DNA of 64,000 nt from Verrucomicrobiales bacterium. GTDB taxonomy: Bacteria > Verrucomicrobiota > Verrucomicrobiia > Verrucomicrobiales > DEV007. The position numbers and the translations under genes were made by a program. Below are positions 34,828 to 44,668 of the stretch, in pieces (positions within the stretch are counted from its first letter, which is position 1; each line of letters opens with the position of its first letter). Below the pieces are notes generated by a model that saw nothing but the letters and a program-made list of their open reading frames with translations, had not been told where the DNA came from and did not search any database. The stretch spans positions 310,001 through 374,000 of the forward strand of contig JARGPJ010000003.1 in NCBI GenBank assembly GCA_029212615.1. The letters run 5' to 3'.

Positions 34828-36834
34828 CTACTCTGCCACAACCACGGGAGCTTCGGGAAGCGCATTCAGAAAGACCTTCCCGTAGCGCTTACTCAAAATC
34901 CGATTGTCGAGCAGCACGACGAGCCCTTCGTCCTCTCCGCTGCGAATGAGACGCCCCACTCCCTGACGCAGCTTCAAAATCGCCTCCGGAACACTGTATT
35001 CCATGAACGAATTCCCCCCGCCTTCCTCGATCTTCTCGAGCCGGGCCTGAGTCAGTGGATGGTCCGGCACAGCAAAAGGCAGCCGGGTGATAATCACATT
35101 GGTGAGCGCCTCTCCCGGCACGTCCACCCCCGTCCAGAAACTGTCGGTTCCGAAGAGAACGCTCGTTTTATCCTTCTTGAATTGCTCGATAAGCTGGCCG
35201 CGCGATTTCCCGCGACCCTGAACGAGGAGTTCCAGATTCTCATCCTCGAAAAAATCCGCCATCGCTTCAGAAGTGCGCTTCAGAAGTGCATAGCTCGTGA
35301 AAAGAACGAAGGCACTGCCCTTCGACATCCGCACAAAATGTTTAATCCATTTAACGAGAGCTGCGTCATAGCCCGATTCGTTTGGCTGCGGCATTTCTTT
35401 AACGAGATGAATCGTCATTTGCTCCTCGTACAGAAACGGACTCCCAATTTGAATTGACTCAACCTCCTCCGCGCCGACACGCTGACGGAAATAGTTCAAG
35501 TCACGATCCCCGATTCCAAGCGTGGCGCTGGTGAATACGCAGGGTCGATTCCTCTCAAAAAAGACCGGCCGCAAGAGTTCTGAAACATCCACCGGTGCGG
35601 CATTCAAACTGATCGATTCCCGATCACTCTTTTCGACCCAGTAAACGAGTCCCTCCTCACTCTGATCCAGAAAAGTGGCGAGAGCGGCGCGACAATCAGC
35701 AAGGCGACGAGCCAACTCGGTCAGCTCATTCTTCATCGAATCCTCCGCAAGATCAGCCACAGTGCGAGCGCGGCGGCCCACCTCAATGAGTCCCGCTCCG
35801 AGGGTATCCTCCACAAACTCCGGATCGCGAATGCGAAACTCACGCCCGTATTCCCCCCACTGACAACTGTGCTCAATTTCGTCGAAAAACTCGTCGATAT
35901 CGTCGAGCAACTTCATGGTCGAACGACGCCCCTGACTGTCACCCGCAAGCGCGAACAGCCCTTTTTTGTTCTTTGGATTAAAGAGACGGTGCAGGTCAAA
36001 TTTCATTCCGACCTGAGTCAGGTTGATCCCCAACTGTCTCGCCGCCACCTGCTCGAGGGTGTGAGCCTCATCGAAAATCAAAAAGTCACCGGCAAAAAGA
36101 AAGCCTTCGCCTGACTCAGTGAACTCAGCCTGGCTATTGAGCAGGGTGAAAAAAAGAGTGTGATTCACCACAAGCAGGTCAGCCTCGGCGACCTGCTTCT
36201 TCACCTCCTGATAAAAGCATTTACCGGACGGTCCACAGCGACGCGGAGTGCAGACATGCGACTCACTGCAGACCTGTGACCAGACCCGGCCTGAGGGAGC
36301 AAAATCGAGATCGCTGAGGGTGCCGTCCTTTGTTTTCTCCGCCCACTCCCAGATCGCCTTCATTTCCTCCAACTCGGAGGTTGTAAACATTTCACCTCCG
36401 CCCGACATCGCAATGAGAAGCCGGTTCGGGCAAAGGTAATTGCGCCGTCCCTTCAAAAGCATCGCCTTGAAAGGCTCATCCATGACTGACTGAAGCAACG
36501 GGATGTCTTTTTCAATCAACTGCTCCTGCAGGTTGATCGTGTGTGTCGAAATAATCGCCTTCCGCTTTTCATCAAGCGCTTTGCGAACCGCGGGAGCAAG
36601 ATAGGCGAGCGATTTTCCCACCCCGGTTCCGGCTTCCACAACAAGCGGCCGCTCCTCTTCGAGGGCTCGTGCCACCGCCACCGCCATCTCCTGCTGTTGA
36701 GCACGAAACTCAAAATCCTTGAGCTTTGACAAGGCTCCACTCGATCCGAAAAAATCGGAAGTCGTCCGCGAAAGCGTCTCAGCGGAATGACCAAACTCGG
36801 AAATCGAAATCACAGTCGTAAGCCATCCGGTCAA
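34828..36834 (-). CDS. DinG/XPD-type iron-sulfur DNA helicase
   Basis: 668 residues. Superfamily 2 helicase: Q-motif-like FEFRAQQQEMA, Walker A EAGTGVGKSLAYL, DEAH box in LIFDEAHTLEQ, and C-terminal motifs GTDSFWTGVDVPG and QGVGRLIRS. Four cysteines between motifs Ia and II (CSESHVCTPRRCGPSGKC) fit the 4Fe-4S cluster of the DinG/XPD group. It probably unwinds D-loops, R-loops or damaged DNA. The first 30 residues are not family-like, so translation may start further in. It ends 13 bases before the nagA-like gene. Confidence 0.88.
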   Translation of the reverse strand: MTGWLTTVISISEFGHSAETLSRTTSDFFGSSGALSKLKDFEFRAQQQEMAVAVARALEEERPLVVEAGTGVGKSLAYLAPAVRKALDEKRKAIISTHTINLQEQLIEKDIPLLQSVMDEPFKAMLLKGRRNYLCPNRLLIAMSGGGEMFTTSELEEMKAIWEWAEKTKDGTLSDLDFAPSGRVWSQVCSESHVCTPRRCGPSGKCFYQEVKKQVAEADLLVVNHTLFFTLLNSQAEFTESGEGFLFAGDFLIFDEAHTLEQVAARQLGINLTQVGMKFDLHRLFNPKNKKGLFALAGDSQGRRSTMKLLDDIDEFFDEIEHSCQWGEYGREFRIRDPEFVEDTLGAGLIEVGRRARTVADLAEDSMKNELTELARRLADCRAALATFLDQSEEGLVYWVEKSDRESISLNAAPVDVSELLRPVFFERNRPCVFTSATLGIGDRDLNYFRQRVGAEEVESIQIGSPFLYEEQMTIHLVKEMPQPNESGYDAALVKWIKHFVRMSKGSAFVLFTSYALLKRTSEAMADFFEDENLELLVQGRGKSRGQLIEQFKKDKTSVLFGTDSFWTGVDVPGEALTNVIITRLPFAVPDHPLTQARLEKIEEGGGNSFMEYSVPEAILKLRQGVGRLIRSGEDEGLVVLLDNRILSKRYGKVFLNALPEAPVVVAE

Positions 36835-36884
36835 ACCCTGTCCGGCGCAAGATCAAATAGGCATGGGGCCGCATTCGGCTCGAA

Positions 36885-37769
36885 TCAACACCTTTCCACG
36901 TCGACTTCGACCGACAGAACCTGTCCGCCGCTGCCGACGAATAAACCCTTGAGCGGCTGGACATCGAAGTAATCACGACCGTGAGCAATCTTGATGTGCT
37001 GATGGGCAGGAATTCGATCGTTCGTCGGATCAAACCCGATCCAACCCGTTGCTTTGGAATAGGCTTCGATCCAGGCATGAGTGGCATCCGAACCCTGAAG
37101 CTTCTCCTGCCCCGGGGGAGGCAGGGTCTCCAGATACCCGCTGACATATCGTGCCGGGATCCCGATTTTCCGCAATCCTGCGATCATGACGTGAGCAAAA
37201 TCCTGACAGACACCCTTTTTATTCTTCAACAAGACCTCGAGAGGTGTCGTCGTATCGGTCGCACCCGGGACATAGGCAAATTCCTTGTAAACCCGGGTCA
37301 TGAGTTCTGAAACCAGCTCCATGCTGTCCTTTCCGGGAACGAGCGAAGGCTCCAAGAACGCATCCAGCCCCTCCGCAAAAGGGCAGGCTTTCGTGGGAAA
37401 GAGAAAGTTGGCAAAATAAAGCCCGCTCTCATCATGCTCGCCGGGCTTCAGCTGCTGCTTTTCATCATCCCAGGCAATACCGCTTCGTGGAACCGGAACG
37501 TCCCCCACCTGCTTGATCACCGTCAGGGTCGAAAGCACTTCAAGGCGGTCATGGGACCCCTGAATTTCAAAATAAGAAGTGCCGTTGTCCCAGTAATCTT
37601 CACGCTCAGCTTTAAAATGAGGAACCGGAGTGACATCAATCCGGTGCGAAAGCACTTCCTGTCCGCTGTCTTCCCGCGGAGCGAGGTGTGCAACACTATG
37701 GCACAAATCGATACGCCCACTATAGGTGTAGGCGGTGAGATGCCTGACCCGGTAACGATACTCTTCCAT
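36885..37769 (-). CDS. transglutaminase-like cysteine peptidase, last gene of the ATP-grasp/alpha-E operon
   Basis: 294 residues. An N-terminal beta domain (YRVRHLTAYTYSGRIDL) typical of bacterial transglutaminase-like proteins is followed by the papain-like core with Cys in KGVCQDFAHVM, His in DATHAWIEAY and Asp in GFDPTND. Most such proteins are thiol peptidases or amidases rather than cross-linkers. There is no signal peptide, so it acts in the cytoplasm. Its ATG shares one base with the stop of the ATP-grasp/alpha-E fusion upstream, so they are coupled. Confidence 0.88.
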   Translation of the reverse strand: MEEYRYRVRHLTAYTYSGRIDLCHSVAHLAPREDSGQEVLSHRIDVTPVPHFKAEREDYWDNGTSYFEIQGSHDRLEVLSTLTVIKQVGDVPVPRSGIAWDDEKQQLKPGEHDESGLYFANFLFPTKACPFAEGLDAFLEPSLVPGKDSMELVSELMTRVYKEFAYVPGATDTTTPLEVLLKNKKGVCQDFAHVMIAGLRKIGIPARYVSGYLETLPPPGQEKLQGSDATHAWIEAYSKATGWIGFDPTNDRIPAHQHIKIAHGRDYFDVQPLKGLFVGSGGQVLSVEVDVERC

Positions 37770-40282
37770 CAGCGGTTCGCGTGGTTGAAATAAGTAACGG
37801 TTAGATAGTCAGAGAGATCGATGAAAGTATCAGCCATCTCCGTGACAATGTTCAGTGCTTCCTCTTTCTGAAAAAGCCCTGCCTCAACTTCAGCGATAAA
37901 AGGACCGACGAAGCCCTCCAGCTTTCGGCTCATGGGGTCGAGCAGGGAAAGCGGATGCTCCTGTTTCTTCGGATTGGGAAGCTTTCCTCCAATATCAATG
38001 AGCCTGTCGAGAAGGTGATGCAAAGATCTCGGATAATCCGGCTCGCTGAGAAGGAGCAGGGTCGTCATGGGCGTGTTCGGCGTTTTATGAAACCGCCGCT
38101 GATAGGTTCTGACGCTGTCGAGGATATAAAGCACTGACTCATTCAGGAGCATACTCATGTCCCCTTCGTGCTCCGATTTCAGGAGAAAGGTCAACAGTCC
38201 ACCGACAAGTGTTCCCCTCTCAATTCGACGACCGATATCAAGAAGAGCCCACCCCTCATCCCGCGTCATGCTGTCGAGATTCAGCCCCAGAAAAGCGGCC
38301 AGATTCAGCTGCAAGGTGTCCAACTCAGCTGAGAATCCAAAATGAGATTGCGGCAGCGCACTCGCCCGGCGCCACCCCGTGTGACAGGACTCTATCGCCA
38401 TGATACTCGCCGGAGACCACGACTCCCTCGTCACCTGCGAAGCATTGTGAAAACGCTGCAGGTTATAGGGAATTCCAATCGAGCAGGCCGGATCACGAAG
38501 CAGGTCATCAAGCGGGTCTCCTTCCGGAGAAATCATCCCGGAGGGATCATATTCAAAGACACTGTAAAAGGCCTCCATCAGCAGATCCTCATGCTGCTTT
38601 TCGAATGCTTCATCGTGTGAGTAGCCACGAACCCTGCCATCAATGATTCGTGAGGAGAACCTGGCAATAAACTGCGCCCGCTCTGCATAACGGCCCGTCC
38701 AATAAAGGTTTTCCCCGGTCCGGCTCGGAACGATGTAAGGCGCCGCCGGCAAGGAGGTATCCACGACGCTCGCGATACTGAATGGCTCAGGTGCCTCCGT
38801 CGAACAAACCCAAACGTCCTTTGAGTCGCCTTCCTCGCGGGTTGATACGACAATGCCATCGTCTGTGCTGACACGGGCAAGCCCTCCGGGCATGACGCTT
38901 GGCCCCTTCTCATTATCGTAGAATGAAAACATTCTCAGGACGGAACCATGAGGAACCAGCTTATCACGCCTCGAAGTCGGAATCGTCGAGATCTGGATCT
39001 CCTCCTGCCCGACAAAGCGGGTCGGATTCGCTTGAATCGTCCGCTTCAGTTCATCCAGTTCTTCAACCGAAGCACGGCGACCATAGCGGGTCTGGAAATT
39101 GGCATGCGAATTCACCGACTTGATCACCATCGATGAAAGATTCGCAAGGACATGTGAAAGCGCAGCAGGATCTCCACACCACCAACTCGCGACAGGTGGA
39201 ATCTTCAACTCCTCCCCGAGAAATTCACGGCAAAGCTTGGGGAGAAAAGGGTAGAGCCCCGGAGATTGCATCACCGCCGAACCGGGATGACTCGCAAGAG
39301 TAACGCCACCGATTCGCATCGCCTCAAAAAGACCGGGAATCCCGGGTTTCCCCCGCATCTCACTTTCGAGAGAATCCATCTCCGCCCCGGGCATCGTTTT
39401 CCAAATCACATCCACAGGGACCAGCTTCCGCAGAGCCTTGATCCAAACCTTCCCTCCCCTCACCGTCAGGTCGGAGGGGTGCACTCGCAGAATGCCGCAG
39501 TAATTCGCGAGAAAGCCGATTTCTGAATCCTCATCTTCCCCGGACGCATCCACAATCGCGATCAGTGGATTCTCAGCCCCCGACTGGGCACGACGAGTCA
39601 GGTAGTCAAACCAGTCAGTGAAAAACTGTCCGACACGCCGGACCCCGCAGCGACGAAAAAGGCGCGGCAGGACTTTGTTCACAACTGTTCGATTTTCGAG
39701 AGCAAGACCGAGACCAAACGGATGATCAAAGCGGTCATTCACAACAAAAGGCTGGCCACTCGCATCACGCGCAACATCAAAGGCGGAAATACCGAGTCCC
39801 ACGACAGTGTCACCGGGCGTGAGGTCATGAAGGGCGCGAACAAAACCGGGGTGACCCAGTAGAATTTCGGCAGGAACAATCTTATCCTGAAGCATTCGTT
39901 GCTCTCCATAGGCATCCGTAAGAAGAGCTTCGTAGAGCCTCGTCCGTTGCGATATCCCTTCGTCGAGAACCTCCCAGTTCTTTGCCGAATAAAGCCAGGG
40001 AATCGGGTCGAGCGACCAGCCTTCCGCGGGATCGGATTCATCGAGGCTGGCTGGACGATAAGCCAGGCCCCGTTCCCGCGAGATCCGGTTGGCCACATTC
40101 CGCCAATCGACGAGCACCCCGCTTCCGTGACGACCGACAGACTCAAAGAGAGGTTCCCAATGCGGCAGAATACTCCCATCCGCAGCGACGGACTCGTCAC
40201 GACGCCCGGGGAGGGTGCTGTAACCGATTTTTCCCATCAGCTGTTTTTGTTCCTGTAAGTTTCCGATTGGTACAACGGGCAT
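37769..40282 (-). CDS. circularly permuted ATP-grasp fused to an alpha-E domain
   Basis: 837 residues. Residues about 1-500 are a circularly permuted type 2 ATP-grasp ligase (old DUF404/DUF407): LYEALLTDAYGEQRML, GHPGFVRALHDL, FVVNDRFDHPFGLGLALENR and a late QEEIQISTIPTSRR. From about 525 an alpha-E domain begins (PSRTGENLYWTGRYAERAQF), matching the stand-alone alpha-E protein at 43654. The family is predicted to make peptide bonds, with alpha-E as an obligate helical partner; the product is not known. The fusion duplicates two stand-alone genes of the same operon. It lies 12 bases after the DUF2126 gene. Confidence 0.88.
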   Translation of the reverse strand: MPVVPIGNLQEQKQLMGKIGYSTLPGRRDESVAADGSILPHWEPLFESVGRHGSGVLVDWRNVANRISRERGLAYRPASLDESDPAEGWSLDPIPWLYSAKNWEVLDEGISQRTRLYEALLTDAYGEQRMLQDKIVPAEILLGHPGFVRALHDLTPGDTVVGLGISAFDVARDASGQPFVVNDRFDHPFGLGLALENRTVVNKVLPRLFRRCGVRRVGQFFTDWFDYLTRRAQSGAENPLIAIVDASGEDEDSEIGFLANYCGILRVHPSDLTVRGGKVWIKALRKLVPVDVIWKTMPGAEMDSLESEMRGKPGIPGLFEAMRIGGVTLASHPGSAVMQSPGLYPFLPKLCREFLGEELKIPPVASWWCGDPAALSHVLANLSSMVIKSVNSHANFQTRYGRRASVEELDELKRTIQANPTRFVGQEEIQISTIPTSRRDKLVPHGSVLRMFSFYDNEKGPSVMPGGLARVSTDDGIVVSTREEGDSKDVWVCSTEAPEPFSIASVVDTSLPAAPYIVPSRTGENLYWTGRYAERAQFIARFSSRIIDGRVRGYSHDEAFEKQHEDLLMEAFYSVFEYDPSGMISPEGDPLDDLLRDPACSIGIPYNLQRFHNASQVTRESWSPASIMAIESCHTGWRRASALPQSHFGFSAELDTLQLNLAAFLGLNLDSMTRDEGWALLDIGRRIERGTLVGGLLTFLLKSEHEGDMSMLLNESVLYILDSVRTYQRRFHKTPNTPMTTLLLLSEPDYPRSLHHLLDRLIDIGGKLPNPKKQEHPLSLLDPMSRKLEGFVGPFIAEVEAGLFQKEEALNIVTEMADTFIDLSDYLTVTYFNHANR

Positions 40283-40293
40283 AGGGGGCGAAC

Positions 40294-43200
40294 CTACTCG
40301 AAATCAATCGCTTGAAAACTGGAAGCTGTCCGCAAATCGAGCGTATGAGGAAATTCTCTGCTTTCGTTCTCCGGCGGGATCACTTCGACAACCCTGCCGC
40401 CTTCCCTCTCAACGAACCTTCCCGCAAGGGGACCTTCGACCGACGTTGTCTCAATCACCCCCGGCGTATGTCCATCATGCCAGAACCGGGCAAGGCGACG
40501 GGCCTCCGCTTCACGGGCATTGACGGGAAACGTTTCGTAACTCCGGCCACCCGGGTGTCCGACATGGTAAACACATCCCCCGAGAGATTTTTTATTCCGG
40601 GTATCAATAATGTCGATCACCAATTGAGACTGAGCCCCTATTGATGGATGCAGGGAGGACGGTGGGTTCCAGGCTTTGAATCGAATTCCCCCGATCCACT
40701 CTTCTTTCACCGTCCCGGGATGAAGAGGAACCCGCCGGCCGTTGCAGGTCACAATATGGCGCCCTTCGACTAGTCCCTTCACCTTGATCTGAAGTCGTTC
40801 GACTGAGGAATCCACAAAACGGGATGTGCCCGAAGCCGTCGACTCTTCACCGAGCACGTGCCACGGCTCAAGCGCAGTGCGAATCTCCATTTCAAATCCA
40901 TGTCGCCGAACCAGCCCGAAACAGGGAAAGCGAAATTCAACGAAGGGCTCCAGCCATTCACTGGAAAAATTAAATCCGGCATCGGCGAGATCATCACACA
41001 CTTCGCGCACATCCGACTTTACATAGTGAGGGAGTAAAAACCTATCATGAAGCGTTGTCCCCCAGCGAATACATTTGTGCCGATACGGCCTTTTCCAGAA
41101 CATCGCGATGAGAGCACGGACGAGCAGGCTTTGCACCAGTGCCATCTGGCGGTGAGGCGGCATTTCAAATCCCCTGAGCTCAAGAAGACCGAGCTGTCCC
41201 GTTTTTGAATCAGGAGAATAGAGTTTATCGATACAGATCTCAGCGCGGTGCGTGTTGCCCGTCAAATCCGTTAAGAGATTTCGCAAGGTTCGATCGACCA
41301 GATAGGGCTCGGCGACCCCGCGATGAAGCGTTTCCAGCGCGATATCGAGTTCAAAGAGACGGTCATCCCGTCCCTCATCAACCCTTGGGGCCTGACTTGT
41401 CGGCCCGATGAAGAGACCTGAAAAGAGATAGGAAAGACCGGGGTGATGCTGCCAATACGCGACCAGGCTCGCCAGCACATCCGGCCGCCTCAGGAAAGGA
41501 CTCTCAGCGGGCGTACTCGCTCCGACGACGACGTGATTACCGCCACCAGTTCCGGTATGGCGGCCATCGATCATGAACTTCTCAGCCCCGAGCCTGGCCT
41601 GCTTGGCGGCCTCGTAGAGCGTCTCCGTGTTTTCAACCTGATCACGCCAGGAGGCAGCCGGGTGAACATTCACCTCAATCACTCCGGGATCAGGCGTCAC
41701 CTTCAGCACTTCGATTCGGGGATCGCGCGGTGGCTCGTAGCCCTCAATCACGACCTTCAACCCGGTTCGCTGAGCGGCAAGCTCTATCGCAGCAAGGAGC
41801 TGCAAATACTCTTCGAGCAAGGCGACCGGCGGCATGAAGACATGCAGTCTACCATCCCGGCACTCCACAGACACCGCCGTGCGGGGAATCCAGGCATCGT
41901 GAACCTCAGCGAGATTCCCCATGTAAGGTGAGAGCGGATTTGGATCAAGCTCATCCCAATCCTCCTCCATCGGAGAACGTTCTTCGAGAACATCCTCTGC
42001 CGTCGCCTCTCTGATTGAATCAAGCGGCAGGCGAAACCCCATCGCGGAAGCGCCGGGAATCAAATACAAAGTCTCGCGCTTCAATTTCCAGACAGCACCG
42101 GCCCAACGCCCAGCTGTTTTGCTGACAAAGATGGGCAAAACATAACCCGTCGGCACTTCGAGCCCGCGCTTCTCGAGCCGGGCGATCGTCTTTCGCTCCA
42201 GAGACGAGGTCTCTTCATCGTATTCCTCCGGCTCCTCATGAGCAGGGAGAGCGGCCAGCTTCCAGTGATAGTATTCGATATCTTCGCAGGCAGGGATCAC
42301 ACACTCATCTGAGATACGCAGAATCGCAGCGATCTCACGAGTCAATTTGCCCGCATCTTCATGATGAAAAGAACCCGATCTCGCCGGGTCCTCCTGGGTG
42401 GAATTCTCACGCCACATGGGGTAGCCGTCTTTCCTCCAGAAAATGCCATAGGCCCAACGTGGAACCGGCTCACCGGGATACCATTTCCCCTCACCAAACC
42501 AGATCAAACCACCCTTCGCAAAAGCATCACGAAGTCTCCAGGTCAAATCGATCGCCCGCTCACGCTTGGCAGGGCTGTCGGCGGTGGTATTCCACTCCTC
42601 CCCTTCCATATCGTCGATCGAAACGAAAGTCGGCTCCCCTCCCATCGTGAGCCTGACATCATTCTCAACCAACTTTTTATCAACGAGGTCACCGAGTGCT
42701 TTGACTGATTTCCACTCTGACTCCGTATAGGGCTTAGTGACCCTCGGATCTTCGTGGACTCGCGTGACGATGTTCTCGAAATCAAATTCGGTTTCGCACG
42801 CTTCGATACTTCCCACCACCGGAGCAGCACTCGATGGTTCGGGAGTGCAGGCCAGAGGGATGTGGCCCTCTCCCGCCATGAGGCCGGAGGTCGGATCCAT
42901 CCCCACCCAGCCGGCCCCGGGCAAATACACTTCGGTCCAGGCGTGAAGATCTGTAAAGTCCTGAGTCGGCCCGCTCGGACCGTCGAGTGACTTTTCATCC
43001 GCCGAAAGCTGTACCAGATAACCGGAGACAAACCGCGACGCGATCCCGAGTTTTCTAAACACCTGACAAAGTAGAAAAGCAGAGTCGCGGCAGGATCCGG
43101 ACTTCAAGCTCAACGTCTCTCCGCAAGTCTGCACTCCAGCCTCCAACCTGAGACGGTAATCAATGATCTCCTCAAGCCGCTGATTCACTTTGATCAAAAA

Positions 43201-43632
43201 ATCGATCGTCCGCATCGAAGGTAAGTCGCTGAACTCGGCGACCAACTCATCCAACAACGGATCCTGATCTGTCTCACGCAGGTAGGGAGCAAGCTCCACT
43301 TTCGACCCTTCAGTGTAAGTGAAGGGAAACTCCTCCGCATCCTCTTCGAGAAAGAAATCGAAGGGATTGATCGAGGTCAAATCCGCAACCAGATCGACAA
43401 TAAACTCGAGCTTTTTCGTCTTCTCCGGAAAGACGAGTCGCCCGAGGTAGTTACCGAAAGGATCCTGCTGCCAGTTGATAAAATGATCATCCGGCTGCAC
43501 CCGCAGCGAATAGGACAAAATCGGAGTCCGACAATGAGGGGCCGGCTTCAACCGCACGACATGCGGGTGAACCGTGATCTCCCGGTCGAAGGTGTAACTC
43601 GTGCGGTGGTAGAGAGCGACGTGAATCGACAT
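40294..43632 (-). CDS. transglutaminase-like/DUF2126 protein
   Basis: 1112 residues. N-terminal beta domain (ALYHRTSYTFDREITVHPH), then the transglutaminase core with Cys in GSCRDSAFLL, His in DLHAWTEVYLPG and Asp in MDPTSG (about 170-260). The remaining roughly 800 residues are DUF2126, with MGGEPTFVSIDDMEG and RHTGTGGGNHVVVG; the latter Gly/His-rich block resembles a ligase active site of the glutamate-cysteine/glutamine-synthetase type. This large form is a constant partner of permuted ATP-grasp and alpha-E genes. It is cytoplasmic, with no signal or membrane segment. Confidence 0.88.
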   Translation of the reverse strand: MSIHVALYHRTSYTFDREITVHPHVVRLKPAPHCRTPILSYSLRVQPDDHFINWQQDPFGNYLGRLVFPEKTKKLEFIVDLVADLTSINPFDFFLEEDAEEFPFTYTEGSKVELAPYLRETDQDPLLDELVAEFSDLPSMRTIDFLIKVNQRLEEIIDYRLRLEAGVQTCGETLSLKSGSCRDSAFLLCQVFRKLGIASRFVSGYLVQLSADEKSLDGPSGPTQDFTDLHAWTEVYLPGAGWVGMDPTSGLMAGEGHIPLACTPEPSSAAPVVGSIEACETEFDFENIVTRVHEDPRVTKPYTESEWKSVKALGDLVDKKLVENDVRLTMGGEPTFVSIDDMEGEEWNTTADSPAKRERAIDLTWRLRDAFAKGGLIWFGEGKWYPGEPVPRWAYGIFWRKDGYPMWRENSTQEDPARSGSFHHEDAGKLTREIAAILRISDECVIPACEDIEYYHWKLAALPAHEEPEEYDEETSSLERKTIARLEKRGLEVPTGYVLPIFVSKTAGRWAGAVWKLKRETLYLIPGASAMGFRLPLDSIREATAEDVLEERSPMEEDWDELDPNPLSPYMGNLAEVHDAWIPRTAVSVECRDGRLHVFMPPVALLEEYLQLLAAIELAAQRTGLKVVIEGYEPPRDPRIEVLKVTPDPGVIEVNVHPAASWRDQVENTETLYEAAKQARLGAEKFMIDGRHTGTGGGNHVVVGASTPAESPFLRRPDVLASLVAYWQHHPGLSYLFSGLFIGPTSQAPRVDEGRDDRLFELDIALETLHRGVAEPYLVDRTLRNLLTDLTGNTHRAEICIDKLYSPDSKTGQLGLLELRGFEMPPHRQMALVQSLLVRALIAMFWKRPYRHKCIRWGTTLHDRFLLPHYVKSDVREVCDDLADAGFNFSSEWLEPFVEFRFPCFGLVRRHGFEMEIRTALEPWHVLGEESTASGTSRFVDSSVERLQIKVKGLVEGRHIVTCNGRRVPLHPGTVKEEWIGGIRFKAWNPPSSLHPSIGAQSQLVIDIIDTRNKKSLGGCVYHVGHPGGRSYETFPVNAREAEARRLARFWHDGHTPGVIETTSVEGPLAGRFVEREGGRVVEVIPPENESREFPHTLDLRTASSFQAIDFE

Positions 43633-43653
43633 GAAAGATAGTGTAAAAGAAAT

Positions 43654-44649
43654 CTACTGCTGCTGCTGTTCTTCGATCTGCTGCTGTTGTTGAGCTCGCA
43701 TCCGGCTCGTGATGTAGGCCTCGGCACTCGCAGGCGGGGCCTCTTTGCGAAGAAGGAAATATCGTTGCGCCAACTCCCAGCCAATATTGTTTAAGTCCAC
43801 CTGTATCGAATCCACATAGTCGTGCAATCCCATGCGCCCGATGTCCTCGACACCGGAGAAGTTGAGCCGGGCCAGCAGTGCCCCCGTGCTGCGCTCAGCC
43901 TCGTTCAGGTAATCCCCTGACTTGGTCCCTGAAATCTGATGAAGAAGCTCGTCCACCTTGTGGACGCAGTAGCGAACCGATCTCGGGAAGGTTGCTGAAA
44001 AAAGAAGCAGGGAGGAAGCGTTGGCCGCATCCACTTCCCCGCCATAGCGATGCCGGTGCTCGGCTGTCGCGCTGCAGGCACGGAGGATCGTGTTCCAGGC
44101 TGAGGAAACTTCCTGGTCCGGCAAAAAATGCGGGAGATCAACGATCCGGCTTGTCTTATCAGCGCGTTCGAGGTAACCGCCCAGTTGAACGAAAGCGAGG
44201 ACGTCAGTGCGCGGCAGAGAAGACCATTCGATTCCACGAAAGAGCAGCGCGGACCGTGTCGCCATTTCACAAATCTTTTCATGCCGGCTCCGGTCATTCG
44301 GATCGATCTGCTTCAGGTCAAGCCAGAGCGAGTTAACTTCGATCCACATTTCCTCGGAAATCTGATCGCGAACCGCACGTGCGTTCTCACGCGCCTGAAA
44401 GACACAGTTCACAATGCTGTCAGGATTCTCCTCAGAGCTGACCATGTAAGTGACGACATCCTCTTTCGAATCTTCATCCCCCATCGAAGTCACTTCGAGT
44501 AGCGGATGCCACTCGTGAGATGACGCCGTGAGCGACGAAGTCGCATCGAGCAATTCGTTTTGGTGCGCGATGACGAGACGGGACAGATTATCCGCCCGCT
44601 CGATGTAGCGACTCATCCAGTAAAGGTTTTCAGCAACGCGTGAAAGCAT
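43654..44649 (-). CDS. alpha-E domain protein with a polyglutamine tail
   Basis: 331 residues, nearly all helical. The N-terminus MLSRVAENLYWMSRYIERAD is the alpha-E (DUF403) signature. The domain has no proven activity and always travels with permuted ATP-grasp ligases. The C-terminus ends RAQQQQQIEEQQQQ, encoded by CAG/CAA runs, and is not part of the domain. It lies 19 bases after the ATP-grasp gene and 21 before the DUF2126 gene. Confidence 0.9.
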   Translation of the reverse strand: MLSRVAENLYWMSRYIERADNLSRLVIAHQNELLDATSSLTASSHEWHPLLEVTSMGDEDSKEDVVTYMVSSEENPDSIVNCVFQARENARAVRDQISEEMWIEVNSLWLDLKQIDPNDRSRHEKICEMATRSALLFRGIEWSSLPRTDVLAFVQLGGYLERADKTSRIVDLPHFLPDQEVSSAWNTILRACSATAEHRHRYGGEVDAANASSLLLFSATFPRSVRYCVHKVDELLHQISGTKSGDYLNEAERSTGALLARLNFSGVEDIGRMGLHDYVDSIQVDLNNIGWELAQRYFLLRKEAPPASAEAYITSRMRAQQQQQIEEQQQQ

Positions 44650-44668
44650 ATCAATTCAGTCAAAAGTT

